DNA from: Primulina eburnea
Taxonomy: Eukaryota; Streptophyta; Magnoliopsida; Lamiales; Gesneriaceae
Assembly (NCBI RefSeq): GCF_022965805.1
Contig: NC_133101.1
Coordinates: forward strand, 19,811,054-19,875,053
DNA length: 64,000 nucleotides
Direction of reading: 5' to 3'
A program made the position numbers and the translations under genes. Position 1 is the first letter of the stretch. Every line of letters starts with the position of its first letter. The notes under the pieces are model-generated. The model was given only the letters and a program-made list of their open reading frames with translations, was not told the DNA's origin and searched no databases. This document shows, piece by piece, positions 1-11,372 of this stretch.

Positions 1-1745
1 CATATTAACATATAAACATCCATAATCATTGAAAATAATCATATTAGCATCTAAAACAGCATTCAGGACACTGCCATGACGTTTACTAATTTTTAGGTGT
101 AAAAAGACCGTTTTACCCCTAGACGTATAATCTCACGTTTTACGTTTTCTTAATTTCATTGACTCTAACATGTCCCAAATAATTATATAAGCTTACGTGA
201 ATTTTCTCATATTTTTATTTGGCTTAAATCGATGACTTTTAAATTAATCTTTAAATGTGACGTATTAATGTGTTTTAATCCCGAATTAAGCCAAATCTTA
301 ATATAAAATTTTCAAATTAAAAACTTAGACTTATAATAATTATTTAAGCTTAAATATAATTTTTCATAATTTTAGTAAGCTTAAATCTAGGTATTTTCCG
401 ATTCGTTTTTAAACACAGACGTACTTCCCGGTTTTGACTCGTATGGACTCGAAACTTACCCAAAACTTACCAAACTTAGACCAAAGCTTAATAACACCTA
501 ACTAACCCATATAAAACAAAGTTACAGCCCATTAAGTCCCTTGAAAATGCCTAGGAAGCTACTGAATTTTTCTGCACAAGAGTCCTAGTCCTAATATGAT
601 TCGAACCTAGGTTAGCTATGTCTCTAGCCCTTAACCACCATGTCCAGCCTCTACCCATCCCTCCTATGCAGCCCAATTAAGTCTAGTGGACCCTCACTAA
701 CCGTAGCTAGTAGACGTGACCCTCAAACACTCCTAGTCGAAGAGTCATTTCCCTTAAGGAGTCTATTTTCGTTTTTATTCCTGCCCTTTTTTTTTCAGCC
801 TTTAAACATACACCTAGGGACCCTTAAACATCTGAAAAAACATCCCTTCAATTACCCCTACCATGGCAGCCCCTTTGTGCATCATTATGAGGAGTTTTAA
901 AAGATGAAAACACTAGTTTTGTGCATTTATAGCCATAAAAACGAAAATATGAAAAGTGTATCATGTTTTTCATGCAATCATGTATCAAACACATAATATG
1001 GTGTGAAAGATGAGAAAAAAGAGATTAAGGTGTGCCTTTGCGTTTTAAACGCACGATTATTCGTTGACGATTGCGAAGAACGGCGACGACAACCATGGCT
1101 TGAAACTCCCTTGAAATTTTCGAACATTTTCTATCAAATTGTGATGTGTTGTGCCATGTGAATTGAGGGCAGAGTTTTATTGGAGAATTGGGGGAAGGTG
1201 GCCGTGAGTTATAGGGTTTAATGGGGTGAGTTTTGTATATTTTATAGTTAATTAATCCTTAATTAGGCTTAGGCCCATTAAGCATACAAATTAGGCTCAT
1301 TAGTGCTTAGTTACGATTTAATTAAAATATTAAAATAGCTTTGTTAAAATAAGTTTGTGAATTTATTAGCCGGGTCGCCCATAAGTTCGTATTTTTGTTG
1401 AAAAACCAACAACGATAAAAATTACGTCCCGGCGTATAAAATCACCTCAAAACCACTTATTTTCGAAAATAAGAAAAAACATCACATTTACTTTAAATAA
1501 TCAAAACAATTATTTAATAAAAACATTTTCTATTTTTCAGCCCTCGATCTCCGTTCCTCGATCGCAACTCAAATAACTTTAAAAATACAGTTTAATGCAA
1601 CCATGTAGAAAAATATATTTTTAAACATGTCAATATGCACCACATAATTAATTCAAGCAATTAAAACATTTAATTAAAATACAAGAGAATTTAATAACCG
1701 CAAGCATGTGGTTTACGTGGACCTTTAAATTTTCGGGGCGTTACA
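1..1745 (-). mobile_element. 3' LTR (partial) of gutted Ty3/gypsy element
   Basis: This stretch is repeated at about 3422-5167 with few differences. Read on the minus strand it begins TGTAACGCCCCGAAAA, a typical Tekay-type LTR start. It lies directly beyond a polypurine tract, so it is the 3' LTR. The window starts inside it; by comparison with the complete copy about 1.37 kb is missing to the left. No coding potential is visible; short open frames here are chance. Confidence 0.85.
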
Positions 1746-1779
1746 ATCTCCCCCCCCCCCCCCCCCCCCCCCCCCTTAA
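1746..1779 (-). other. Polypurine tract with G26 run
   Basis: On the plus strand 26 consecutive C residues (1750-1775) are followed by TTAAATT. On the element strand this is an AATTTAA-G26-AGAT tract touching the LTR start. It is the expected primer for plus-strand DNA synthesis. The G run is much longer than the 6-8 G of the other tracts in this window, so it has expanded or contains sequencing slippage. Confidence 0.75.
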
Positions 1780-2038
1780 ATTGAATTTCGTCCTCGAAAT
1801 TCGCTTATCATTGATAATCAAACAATTTCTTATTTCATATCATATCACGTATAAAAATTGTAAAGCATATAAATCATATATTATCATGAAGCTATCAAAC
1901 ATGCGACGTAAACATATAATTCATATAATTATGCAGGTAATATCATAAAATCATATAAAGCATGTAAACTTACAAATTTGAGGCTTGACGACTAATCTTC
2001 CCGGTACTGATGGTGGCACAACCCTTTATAGAACCATT

Positions 2039-2050
2039 GCTCTGATACCA
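2039..2050 (-). other. Primer-binding site, initiator Met tRNA type
   Basis: The minus strand reads TGGTATCAGAGC, the standard complement to the 3' end of plant initiator methionine tRNA. It lies 2 bp from the LTR edge at 2053. This fixes the orientation of the element and makes the 2053-5167 copy the 5' LTR. Confidence 0.85.
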
Positions 2051-2866
2051 ACTGAAACGTCTGCTCTTTTTATTGGATTTGCTTAAAAAGTACTAGAAGT
2101 TTTTTTTTTCAAACTTCACTTAGCATCGGCCGAACAATAAAATATTTTTGACATCAATTTAAATAACTCAACCAACTATAATTTGAAAACCAAAGGAAAT
2201 AGCCCATATCATAACCTCTCAAAAACCTCTCAAAACATGAATAAAAAGTCGTAAAATATTTTTAGCATAACTTAAAAATCATAAATCATATACTAGTGCG
2301 GAAACTAGCGTAGGTCATCGGGTTATGTGCACCTTCAGTCCAGTCAGATCAACCATCAATACCTCCATAAACGTTAACATCAAAACTATCTGCATCAATC
2401 ACACCTAGTGAGTCTAAAGACTCAACACGTCATATTCTTGATACCAAATAATACGTATAAAACCACAATCAACAGTGAAAATACTTGTACTTAAAATATC
2501 GTTTTCATGAAGATGCATAAACTTAAAACATAACATTTACGTAAACATTTTCATGATGCATAAACTTTTAAAAACATTTCCATAATCTTATGCATAAACT
2601 TTAACTTAAACATTTTCATAAACATATTAATATAAACATATTCATATTCGTATCCATATCCATATCCATATTCATGTTCATGTTCATGTTCGTGTTTGTT
2701 TAATTCAGATCGTGATTGTGACTCGTATTCTTAAACGTATTTGGCGATGGATCCATCTACATGTAACCACAGTACTGGGCGGCGGGGACACCAGCAACAC
2801 TCTCACCGGTCAACTGGACCTTGGCCTTACGTATTAACATATACTCATATGGAAATGCGATCGTCG

Positions 2867-2980
2867 GGGCTCCCTCGGGGGCCTTCTCCCATAGACGGGC
2901 TCCCTCGGGGGCCTTTTCCCATAAATGGGTTCCCTCTGGGGCCTTCTCCCGTAAATGGGCTCCCTCTAGGACCTTCTCCC
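2867..2980. repeat. 30-bp minisatellite in LTR
   Basis: About 3.8 copies of a unit containing GGGCTCCCTCGGGGGCCTT followed by a TCCCATAAA-like spacer. Degenerate versions occur at corresponding places in the related LTRs near 60975-61070 and 61995-62055, so the repeat is old within the LTR family but differs in copy number. Confidence 0.8.
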
Positions 2981-3004
2981 CTCACGACATCCCCATTCAT
3001 ATTA

Positions 3005-3034
3005 TCGTATTCGTATTCGTATTCGTATTCGTAT
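3005..3034. repeat. (TCGTAT)5 microsatellite
   Basis: Five perfect copies of the hexamer TCGTAT within the LTR. A related imprecise run of CATATC and TTCATG hexamers lies at about 2640-2695. Confidence 0.9.
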
Positions 3035-5203
3035 CAACGGAAACACGATCGTCGGGCTCCCACTGAGACCATAACCCTCACGATATTTCCAACATGTAGT
3101 AGTCACAATCCCTTCACATCCTTCGACATGTTATCATCACTTAATAAAAATCACTTATATGCATATCGTTTTATTTTTGAAATCAAACTTGCAACATATC
3201 ATTTAAATGTCAAAGATTAAACCATAAGAATCATTGATATTTAAAAATCATAACTTAACATATTAAAAATCATAAACATCCATGAAAATTTTAAAATAAA
3301 CTTTTTTACATCATAAATGTTTAAAATAAACATAAACATTTAAAATAAACATTTTAGCATATTATATCATAAAACATTAAACATATTAACGTCTTAAAAT
3401 CCCATAAACAAATAAAATTGACATATTAACATATAAACATCCATAATCATTGAAAATAATCATATTAGCATCTAAAACAGCATTCAGGACACTGCCATGA
3501 CGTTTACTAATTTTTAGGTGTAAAAAGACCGTTTTACCCCTAGACGTATAATCTCACGTTTTTGACTTTTTCTTAATTTCATTGACTCTAACATGTCCCA
3601 AATAATTATATAAGCTTACAAGAATTTTCTCATATTTTTATTTGGCTTAATTCGATGACTTTTAAATTAATCTTTAAATGTGACGTATTAATGTGTTTTA
3701 ATCCCGAATTAAACCAAATCTTAATATAAAATTTCCAAACTAAAAACTTAGACTTAAAATAATTATTTAAGCTTAAATATAATTTTTCATAGTTTTAGTA
3801 ATCTTAAATCTAGGTATTTTCCGATTCGTTTTTAAACATAGACGTACTTCCCGGTTTTGACTCGTATGGACTCGAAACTTACCCAAAACAAACCAAACTT
3901 GGACCAAAGCTTAATAACACCTAATTAACCCATATAAAACCAAGTTACAGCCCATTAAGTCCTTTGAAAATGCCTAGGAAGCTACTGAATGTTTTTGCAC
4001 AAGAGTCCTAGTCCTAATATGATTCGAACCTAGGTTAGCTTTGTCTCTAGCCCTTAACCACCATGTCCAGCCTCTACCCATCCCTCCTATGCAGTCCACT
4101 TAAGTCTAGTGGACCCTCACTAACCGTAGCTAGTAGACGTGACCCTCAAACACTCCTAGTCGAAGAGTCCTTTCCCTTAAGAAGTCTATTTTCGTTTTTA
4201 TTCCTGCCCTATTTTTTCAGCCTTTAAACATACACCTAGGGACCCTTAAACATCTGGAAAAACATCCCTTCAATTACCCCTACCATGGCAGCCCCTTTGT
4301 GCATCATTATGAGGAGTTTTAAAAGATGAAAACACTAGTTTTGTGTATATATAGCCATAAAAACGAAAATATGAAAAGTGTATCATGTTTTTCATGCAAT
4401 CATGTATCAAACACATAATATGGTGTGAAAGATGAGAAAAAGGAGATTAAGGCGTGCCTTTGCGTTTTAAACGCACGATTATTTGTTGACGATTGCGGAG
4501 AACGGCGACGACAACCTTGGCTTCAAACTCCCTTGAAATTTTCGAACCTTTTCTATCAAATTGTGATGTGTTGTGCCATGTGAATTGAGGGGAGAGTTTG
4601 ATTGGATAATTGGGGGAAGGTGGCCGTGAGTTATAGGGTTTAATGGGGTGAGTTTTGTATATTTTATAGTTAATTAATCCTTAATTAGGCTTAGGCCCAT
4701 TAAGCATACAAATTAGGCCCATTAGTGATTAATTACGATTTAATTAAAATATTAAAATAGCTTTGTTAAAATTAGTTTGTGAATTTATTAGCCGGGTCGC
4801 CCATAAGTTCGTATTTTTTTTGAAAAACCAACAACGATAAAAATTACGTCTCGGCGTATAAAATCACCTCAAAACCCCTTATTTTCAAAAATAAGAAAAA
4901 ACGTCACCTTTACTTTAAATAATCAAAACAATTATTTAATAAAAACATTTTCTATTTTTCAGCCCTCGGTTTTCGTTTCTCGATCGCAACTCGAATAACT
5001 TTTTAAAAATACATTTTAATGCAACCATGTAGAAATTTTTTTTTAAACATGTCAATATGCACCATATAATTAATTCATGCAATTAAAACATTTAATTAAA
5101 ATACAAGAGAATTTAATAACTGCATGCATGTGGTTTACGTGAACCTTTAAATTTTCGGGGCGTTACACGACTCATTCGAAATAACCCTTTATTTTCACAA
5201 AAC

Positions 5204-6700
5204 ATGGAGGAAGAACCCATCCAATAAAATGAAGATGAAATTCAATCTCAGCATGATCATGATAGACGAAGAACACTTAGAGATCACATGAATCCTACAC
5301 GTACTAGTGCACCTTCATGTCTAGTTTTTCCCCCTGATGCATCTCATTTCAATTTTAAGCCTGGTATTATCCAACTTTTACCCAACTTTAATGGTTTAGA
5401 TTCTGAAAATCCATACATGTATTTACGAGAGTTTGAAGAAGTGTGCAATACATATAATGAACTAAATGGTAGCATTAAAACCATTCGACTTAAGCTTTTT
5501 CTTTTTTCTTTAAAAGATAAAGCTAAAACTTGGCTACAAAATCTTAGATCATGATCCATTCGAACATGGGATGAATTGCAACAACAATTTTTGAAAAAGT
5601 TTTTTCCATCTCATAGAACAAATTCTTTCAAAAAGCAAATAATCACTTTCACTCAAAAACAAGGAGAAACTTTTTATCAGTGTTTGGATAGATATAAAGA
5701 ATTGCTTAATCTTTGTCCTCATCATGGTTTTGAAATTTGGAGAGTTGTTTCTCAATTTTATGAAGGCTTAACACCTAAATATAGGCAAATGGTTGAATTT
5801 ATGTGTAATGGAACATTTGAAGATAAAGATTCAAACGAGATAATTGAGTATCTCGATTCATTAGCTGAAAATGCTCAAAATTGGGACACAATAGGTACAA
5901 TTGAACCATCAAACAAAATTCAATCTCCCACATCTGGTGGAGGTATGTACACTCTCAAGGATGAACACGATCTCCAATCCAGATTTACCTCTTTGGCAAG
6001 AAAATTTGAGGCACTTGAATTGAAAAAGAATAGTCAATTAAAATCTGTTCAAGAAATTGAATTTCACATCTGTGATACAAGTGATCATTCTACAAAAGAT
6101 TATCCCACTTTGCCTTCTTTTGAAGAATGTCTCCATGAACAAGCCAATGTTTTAAACAATTTCAAAAGGCCAAATTTTGAACCATTTTCTCAAAGTTACA
6201 ATCCAGGTTGGCGAAATCATCCAAATTTTAGTTGGAGGAATGATAATGCTACACAATTTTCACAACCATATTTCCAAAATCAACAAAATTTTCAAAATTA
6301 TGCACCATATGTTCCTCCACCTAAAAGGAATTTGGAAGATATATTGAATTCTTTCATTGCAAAGCAAGAGTCTATCAATACTAAAACTGCTCAAACCATG
6401 ACAGATTTGAAAGATACTCTTGCTAAATTTGCATCTGCCCTTAATGTTCATGAAAAAGGTAAATTTTCTTCACAACCACAGCCTAATCTCAAAGATCATG
6501 ATTCACAAACAGGAACTTCTGGAACTCAACCGATGGATCAGGTAAAATCTGTTATTACCCTTCGCAGTGGTAAGGTTGTGGAAAAATCCATTCTTGAACC
6601 TTGTGAAGATGATGATCAATCAACTCCAAAGGGTAAGGAAGTGGAACCCATAATTTGCGAAGAGGAGGTTCAACAGACAGTGTCGCCACCATTCCCTCAT
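5204..6700 (+). pseudogene. Athila gag (broken)
   Basis: Capsid-like protein of an Athila element. A start codon at 5204 opens the frame, but an in-frame TAA follows at 5225-5227 and a TGA at 5552-5554; the reading frame is otherwise continuous. The Retrotrans_gag-type core (KPGIIQLLPNF, YLREFEEVC, LFLFSLKDKAKTWL, and after the second stop FFPSHRTNSFKKQI) is clear and aligns with the gag of Athila copy 2. Downstream is a linker with Asn/Gln-rich stretches. No zinc knuckle is evident. Non-functional as it stands. Confidence 0.8.
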
Positions 6701-6899
6701 GCATTAAAAAATACAAAAAAATCAAATTTGAATTCTGATATATATGATATTTTTAAACAAGTAAAAGTTAATATTCCTTTATTAGATGCAATAAAGCAGG
6801 TACCATCATATGCCAAATTTTTGAAAGACTTGTGCACTGTGAAAAGAAAATTGAATGTGAAAAAGAAAGCATTTTTAGCCAAACAAGTAAGTGCAATCA

Positions 6900-7420
6900 T
6901 TCAAAATAATAATACTTTGAAATACAAAGACCCTGGTTGTCCTACTATTTCATGTATTATTGGAGAACGAAAGATTAAAAAAGCCTTGTTTGATCTTGGA
7001 GCTAGTGTGAATTTACTTCCATATTCAGTTTATCAAGAACTCAATCTAGGCGAGATAAAACCTACTTCGATAACACTGTTACTTGCCGATAGATCTGTTA
7101 AAGTTCCAAGAGGTATGGTAGAAGAAGTTTTTGTCCAAGTTGATAATTGTGTATATTCTGTCGATTTCATAGTTTTAGATACAAAACCTATCGAAGCTTG
7201 TAATGCAATTCCTGTAATTTTGGTTCGTCCATTTTTAGCAACTTCTAATGCTCTAATAAATTGAAGGAATGGAATAATGAAGTTGTCATTTGGTAACATG
7301 ACCTTGGAGCTTAATGTGTTTAATCTTTGTAAGCAACCACATGACAAAGGAGATGAAAGTGAAGATGAAAATCTTGTTGAAACTCTTGTGGAAGAAAGCA
7401 TTCAAGAAGGGAGTACTCGT
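6900..7420 (+). pseudogene. Athila aspartic protease region (broken)
   Basis: Same frame as gag. The retroviral-type aspartic protease signature reads LFDLGASVNLLP (Asp codon at 6992-6994), with the downstream flap-like LADRSVKVPRG and a conserved PFLATSNALI. An in-frame TGA at 7262-7264 stops translation, after which homology continues in the same frame. The role in a live element is to cleave the gag-pol polyprotein. Confidence 0.8.
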
Positions 7421-7559
7421 GACCAATTAGATATTTGTTCAATTGATATTGTTAAAGAAAATATTGAAATTGATCTTGATGATTTTATCAGGTATCACTC
7501 GTTACCAGGATCAGAAAAAGAATTTGAGGCGAAATATGAGAACAAAGACGAACCACCCA

Positions 7560-9090
7560 TATTGGAGTTAAAACCCTTGCCAGAAGAATTGAAGTATGCA
7601 TTTCTTGGAAAATATGAAACATATCATGTGGTAATTTCTTCCAAACTATCAAGTAATCAAGAAGGTAAATTAGTTGATATGCTTAAAAGACATAAAAATG
7701 CAATTGGTTGGACACTAAAAGATCTTATGGGCATTAACCCACTAATTTGCACTTACAAAATTCACTTAGAAAAAAATGCTAAAACATCTCAACAACCACA
7801 AAGGAGATTAAATCCACACATGAAAGATGTTGTAAAAACTGAAGTTCTCAAACTACTTGAATTATCTACCCTATTTCTGATAGTAAGTAGGTAAGCTCAA
7901 CACAAGTAGTTCCAAAAAAATCTGGCATCACAGTGATAAAAAATGAAAAAGGTGAATTGTTAACAAGTCGAGTCCCATCTAGTTGGCGGATGTGTATTGA
8001 TTATAGAAAATTAAATGGTACCACTAGAAAAGATCATTTTCCATTACAATTTTTGGATCAAATTTTAGAAAGAATAGCAGGTCATTCCTACTACTGTTTT
8101 CTTGATGGATATTCAGGTTATTATCAAATTCCCATTGCACTCGAAGATCAAAAAAAAACTACATTTACATATCCTTTTGGAACATTTGCATCCAGAAGGA
8201 TGCCATATGGTTTATGCAATGCCCAAGAAACATTTCAAAGATGTATGCTAAGCATTTTTAGCAACATGGTTGAAAACTGTTTCGAGATTTTCATGGATGA
8301 TTTAACTGTTTTTGGGAGTACATTTGATAATTGTCTTGAAAATTTGGAAAAAATTTTAAAAAGATGTGAGGAAAAAGGTCTTATTTTAAATTGGGAAAAA
8401 TGTCAATACATGATTACTTCTGGGATTGTTTTGGGACATATTGTGTCATCTCATGTAATTGAAGTTGATAAAGCAAAAGTTGATGTCATTGCCAATTTAC
8501 CCCCTCCAAAAACCATTAAAGAAATTCGTTCATTTTTGGGACATGCTGGATTTTATAGGAGGTTTATAAAGGACTTTAGTTTAATCTCTAAGCCCATTTG
8601 TAACCTCTTAACAAAAGACACTGTATTTGAGTGGACTCAAGAATGCCAAAATGATTTTGATAAAATCATTCGACATTTAACATCAGCTCCTATCATGAAA
8701 CCTCCTGATTGTCTTTACCATTTGAAATAATGTGCGACGCGAGTGATTATGCTGTCGGTGCAGTATTTGGTCAAAGAAGAAACGGTAAGCCTTATGTGAT
8801 ATATTATGCTAGTAGAACTTTAAACAATGCTCAAATGAATTACTCCACAACTGAAAAAGAATTACTTGCTGTAATATTTGCATTAGATAAATTTCGTTCT
8901 TACTTGATTGGATCAACAACTATTGTGTTTACTGATCCTTCTGCTATTAGATATTTATTGACCAAACAGGATGCAAAGCCACGACTGATACGATGGATTT
9001 TGTTGCTCCAAGAATTTGACAATGTAATCAAAGATAAAAAAAGGAACCGAGAATGTCGTAGCTGATCATTTATCGAGACTAGCAACAGGA
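7560..9090 (+). pseudogene. Athila reverse transcriptase and RNase H (broken)
   Basis: RT homology covers the fingers and palm: [11 protein letters not shown] near 7985, [14 protein letters not shown] near 8100, the catalytic FMDD at 8290-8301, then the thumb and RNase H ([15 protein letters not shown] from about 8731, TTEKELLAV). The frame is disrupted near 7860 (a frameshift and a TAG in place of a Trp codon), near 8710 and near 9055. The catalytic aspartates are still encoded, but no single frame spans the domain. It converts element RNA to DNA in intact relatives. Confidence 0.85.
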
Positions 9091-9102
9091 TCATCTTGTG
9101 AA

Positions 9103-10441
9103 ATGGCACCAATTGATGATAATTATCCTGATGAACATCTATTTTCAGTTATTACTATATCTTGGTTTGCTAACATAGATAATTTTCTTGTGACAGGAAA
9201 AATGCCACCGCAATGGAGTTCCCAAGATAAAAGAAAATTTTTGAATGAGGTAAAAAACTTTTATTGGGATGATCCGTATCTATTCAAGTATTGTCCATAT
9301 CAAATTTTTAGACGTTGCATACCCGACAATGAAGTTAGTAGTGTCATTAAATTTTGTCATTCAGACGCATGTGGAGGACATTTTTCTTCAAAGAAAATGG
9401 CTGCAAAAATCTTGCAGTGTGGATTTTATTGGCTCATTTTGTTTAAAGACACCCACGAAATCTGCAAGATCTGTGAAAATTGTCAAAAATTGGGTGCGAT
9501 TTAAAAAAAACATGATGCCTTTGAATCCTATCATTGAAATTGAAATCTTTGACTGTTGGAGAATTGATTTTATGGTACCTTTTCTACTGTCGTTTGGATA
9601 CTTGTATATTTTAGTTGCAGTTGATTATGTTTCCAAATGGATAGAGGCAATTCCATGTCGAACAAATGATCATAAAATTGTAATCAAATTTTTGAAAGAA
9701 AATATTTTTAGTAGATTTGGAATTTTTTGAGTCATGATAAGTGATGGGTGAACTCACTTTGTTAATAAACCATTTGCTTCATTAATGAAAAAATATGGTA
9801 TTACTCACAAAGTAACTACTCCTTATCATCCTCAAACAAATGGACAGATTGAATTAGCTAATAGGGAGATAAAGCAAATTTTGGAAAAAAATGTTAACCC
9901 AAATAGAAAAGATTAGTATCTGCGACTTAATGATGAACTTTGGGCATATCGAACAGCTTTTAAAACATCATTGAATATGTCTCCCTATAGGTTGGTTTAC
10001 GGAAAACATTGTCATTTGCCTGTGGAATTGGAACATAAATCTTATTGGGCGATCAAAACTTTTAATTCAAGCATGGATGAGGCCAGAAAATTGCGTAAAT
10101 TGCAACTTAATGAACTTGATGAACTCAGAAATGACGCGTATGAGAATTCAAGGATTTATAAAGCAAAAATCAAATCATTTCATGATAAAACAATTCTTAG
10201 AAAATCATTTGAGATTGGTAAAAAAGTTTTGCTTTATAATTCTCGACTTCACATATTCTCAGGAAAATTACGATCAAGATGGACAGGCCCATATATTGTG
10301 AAACATGTGTGTCCTTATGGAGCTGTGGAAATCAAAAATCCTAAAAATGGTGATGTTTTTAAAGTAAATGGACAAAGGCTTAAACCATTTTTAGAAAATG
10401 AAATCTTTAAAGAAGAGTTTATTTCCCTTTCCGATCCTTGA
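9103..10441 (+). pseudogene. Athila integrase (broken)
   Basis: The N-terminal HHCC zinc-binding region ([29 protein letters not shown]) lies at 9370-9500, followed by a frame change near 9495. The catalytic core follows, with first Asp in RIDFMVPF, second Asp in MISDG and Glu in [13 protein letters not shown] codons at 9728 and 9748 and a TAG near 9914 break it. The C-terminal 156 codons (9971-10441) are open and end with a conserved [11 protein letters not shown] motif. This is the end of pol; the accessory ORFs follow. Confidence 0.85.
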
Positions 10442-10715
10442 TTTTTTGTGTTGAAATTAAATTTGTTTGTTTTTATTTCAGGTTTCCTTAATCTTTTTAT
10501 TTTCCTGGTTAAATGGCAGATAACGGTACTCCGTGGCTCTCATAGTCGGTTTAATCAATTTCCCACAATTGCTGATACAAACATTAAAAAAAAATCATTT
10601 CTTTTCTTTTCAAAATGGATGAAATTATCTCAAAATTTGTAAATATTTTCCCTCTGTTTCTGAAAATGTTCTAAGAAAAATTTATGCAGGAAGATGTGAA
10701 AGATTGAGATTGCTA
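10442..10715 (+). other. Leader between pol and accessory ORFs with acceptor-like sites
   Basis: About 270 bp of pyrimidine-rich sequence. Candidate 3' splice sites are TTTTTATTTCAG ending near 10482 and TTTATGCAG ending near 10689. These could feed a spliced subgenomic mRNA for the downstream ORF, as proposed for env-position ORFs of some plant retroelements; this is inference. Short frames starting at ATG 10513 and ATG 10615 run out quickly. Confidence 0.35.
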
Positions 10716-11024
10716 ATGCGAAAAGGAATTCTAGAAGATATTTGTCTTGTAATAGAAGCTAAGGTCCGATTAGGAGGAGAAATTCCACAGTCATTACTCA
10801 TTCCATATATGCCTGGATTAGGAAAAAGCACTTGTGCGAAAAAACGAAGGGCCAAAAGTTTAGGGGTTTGTCATAAGTGTGCAAGATGGACTTGTGACAA
10901 ACGATGCAGATCTTTGGGATGTGTTTCCAATAACAGAGAAGATAAAATTTATTTCATCAGGAATAGGCTAAGTAAGGAGTCTTTAGATAACATCTTATTG
11001 ACTCTTGAGACGCATTCTAGTTGA
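10716..11024 (+). CDS. Small basic C4 zinc-finger protein, NABP-like (accessory ORF A)
   Basis: 102 codons from the first ATG; the frame is open upstream to 10623 without another ATG. A lysine/arginine cluster (AKKRRAKSLG, residues 41-50) is followed at once by cysteines 52, 55, 60, 64 and 69, giving C-x2-C-x8-C-x4-C with one extra Cys. A basic patch directly before a C4 finger is the layout of the small cysteine-rich nucleic-acid-binding proteins of carlaviruses and relatives (Carla_C4 family), which act in RNA binding and silencing suppression. That resemblance is by eye and the spacing differs (x8 rather than about x12). It lies 275 bp after integrase and 348 bp before the LOG-like ORF. 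It could also be an unrelated zinc finger. A frameshift near 10650 may have cut off a longer N-terminus that starts at ATG 10615. Confidence 0.5.
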   Translation: MRKGILEDICLVIEAKVRLGGEIPQSLLIPYMPGLGKSTCAKKRRAKSLGVCHKCARWTCDKRCRSLGCVSNNREDKIYFIRNRLSKESLDNILLTLETHSS

Positions 11025-11372
11025 CACGTGCATATTGAACTTCTCCGTTTATGGAAACAATTTTAAGATGAGCGTCACCGTAATAGTCTTGGGAATCTGA
11101 CTAAAAAAGACCATGTTTGCCAATTTATAAGAAAATTGGATGGGAAGCATATCCTTGACTCATAGAAGGCGTTGAAGCCGTTTCTGGACGTAAAACCAGA
11201 GGAAAATTGTGAGCCACAATCACACTACTGTCTATATGCATGTGTGTCATTATTGTTTTACTGTTTATTCTGTTTACAGCTGTGACCCATTTTTTTGTCA
11301 TGATAACATATTAACCCTATAAAATCTCCCATCTTTCTCTCTATTTTCGCAGACCAAAAAGAAAATAAAAAC
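11025..11372 (+). other. Spacer before the LOG-like ORF with acceptor-like site
   Basis: 348 bp without a convincing ORF. Its end reads TTTCTCTCTATTTTCGCAG (up to about 11352), a good-looking 3' splice acceptor 20 bp before the LOG start codon. A matching donor was not identified. Confidence 0.35.

Larger units (their letters stand above)
1746..2052 (-). mobile_element. Vestigial 307-bp interior of gutted element
   Basis: Between the two LTRs lie only a primer-binding site, about 250 bp of AT-rich sequence, the short motif TTCGAGGACGAAATT (on the minus strand; usual just before the polypurine tract in Tekay-type elements) and the polypurine tract. There is no gag or pol. The element must have depended on proteins from another Tekay-type element. 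The arrangement is like a large-LTR, TRIM-like deletion derivative. Confidence 0.8.
2053..5167 (-). mobile_element. 5' LTR (complete, 3115 bp) of gutted element
   Basis: A complete LTR bounded by TG and CA on both strands (plus-strand ends TGAAACGTCTGC and GGGGCGTTACA), next to the primer-binding site. It holds a roughly 30-bp minisatellite and a hexamer repeat, described separately, and no real coding region. The right flank is Athila gag sequence, so the element inserted in an Athila copy. The target duplication should be CGACT (5168-5172); its partner lies left of the window. Confidence 0.85.

Noticed and set aside
2741..3220. 159-codon frame in the left LTR
   Set aside because: Spans the 30-bp minisatellite and hexamer repeat; an artefact of repeats without stops.
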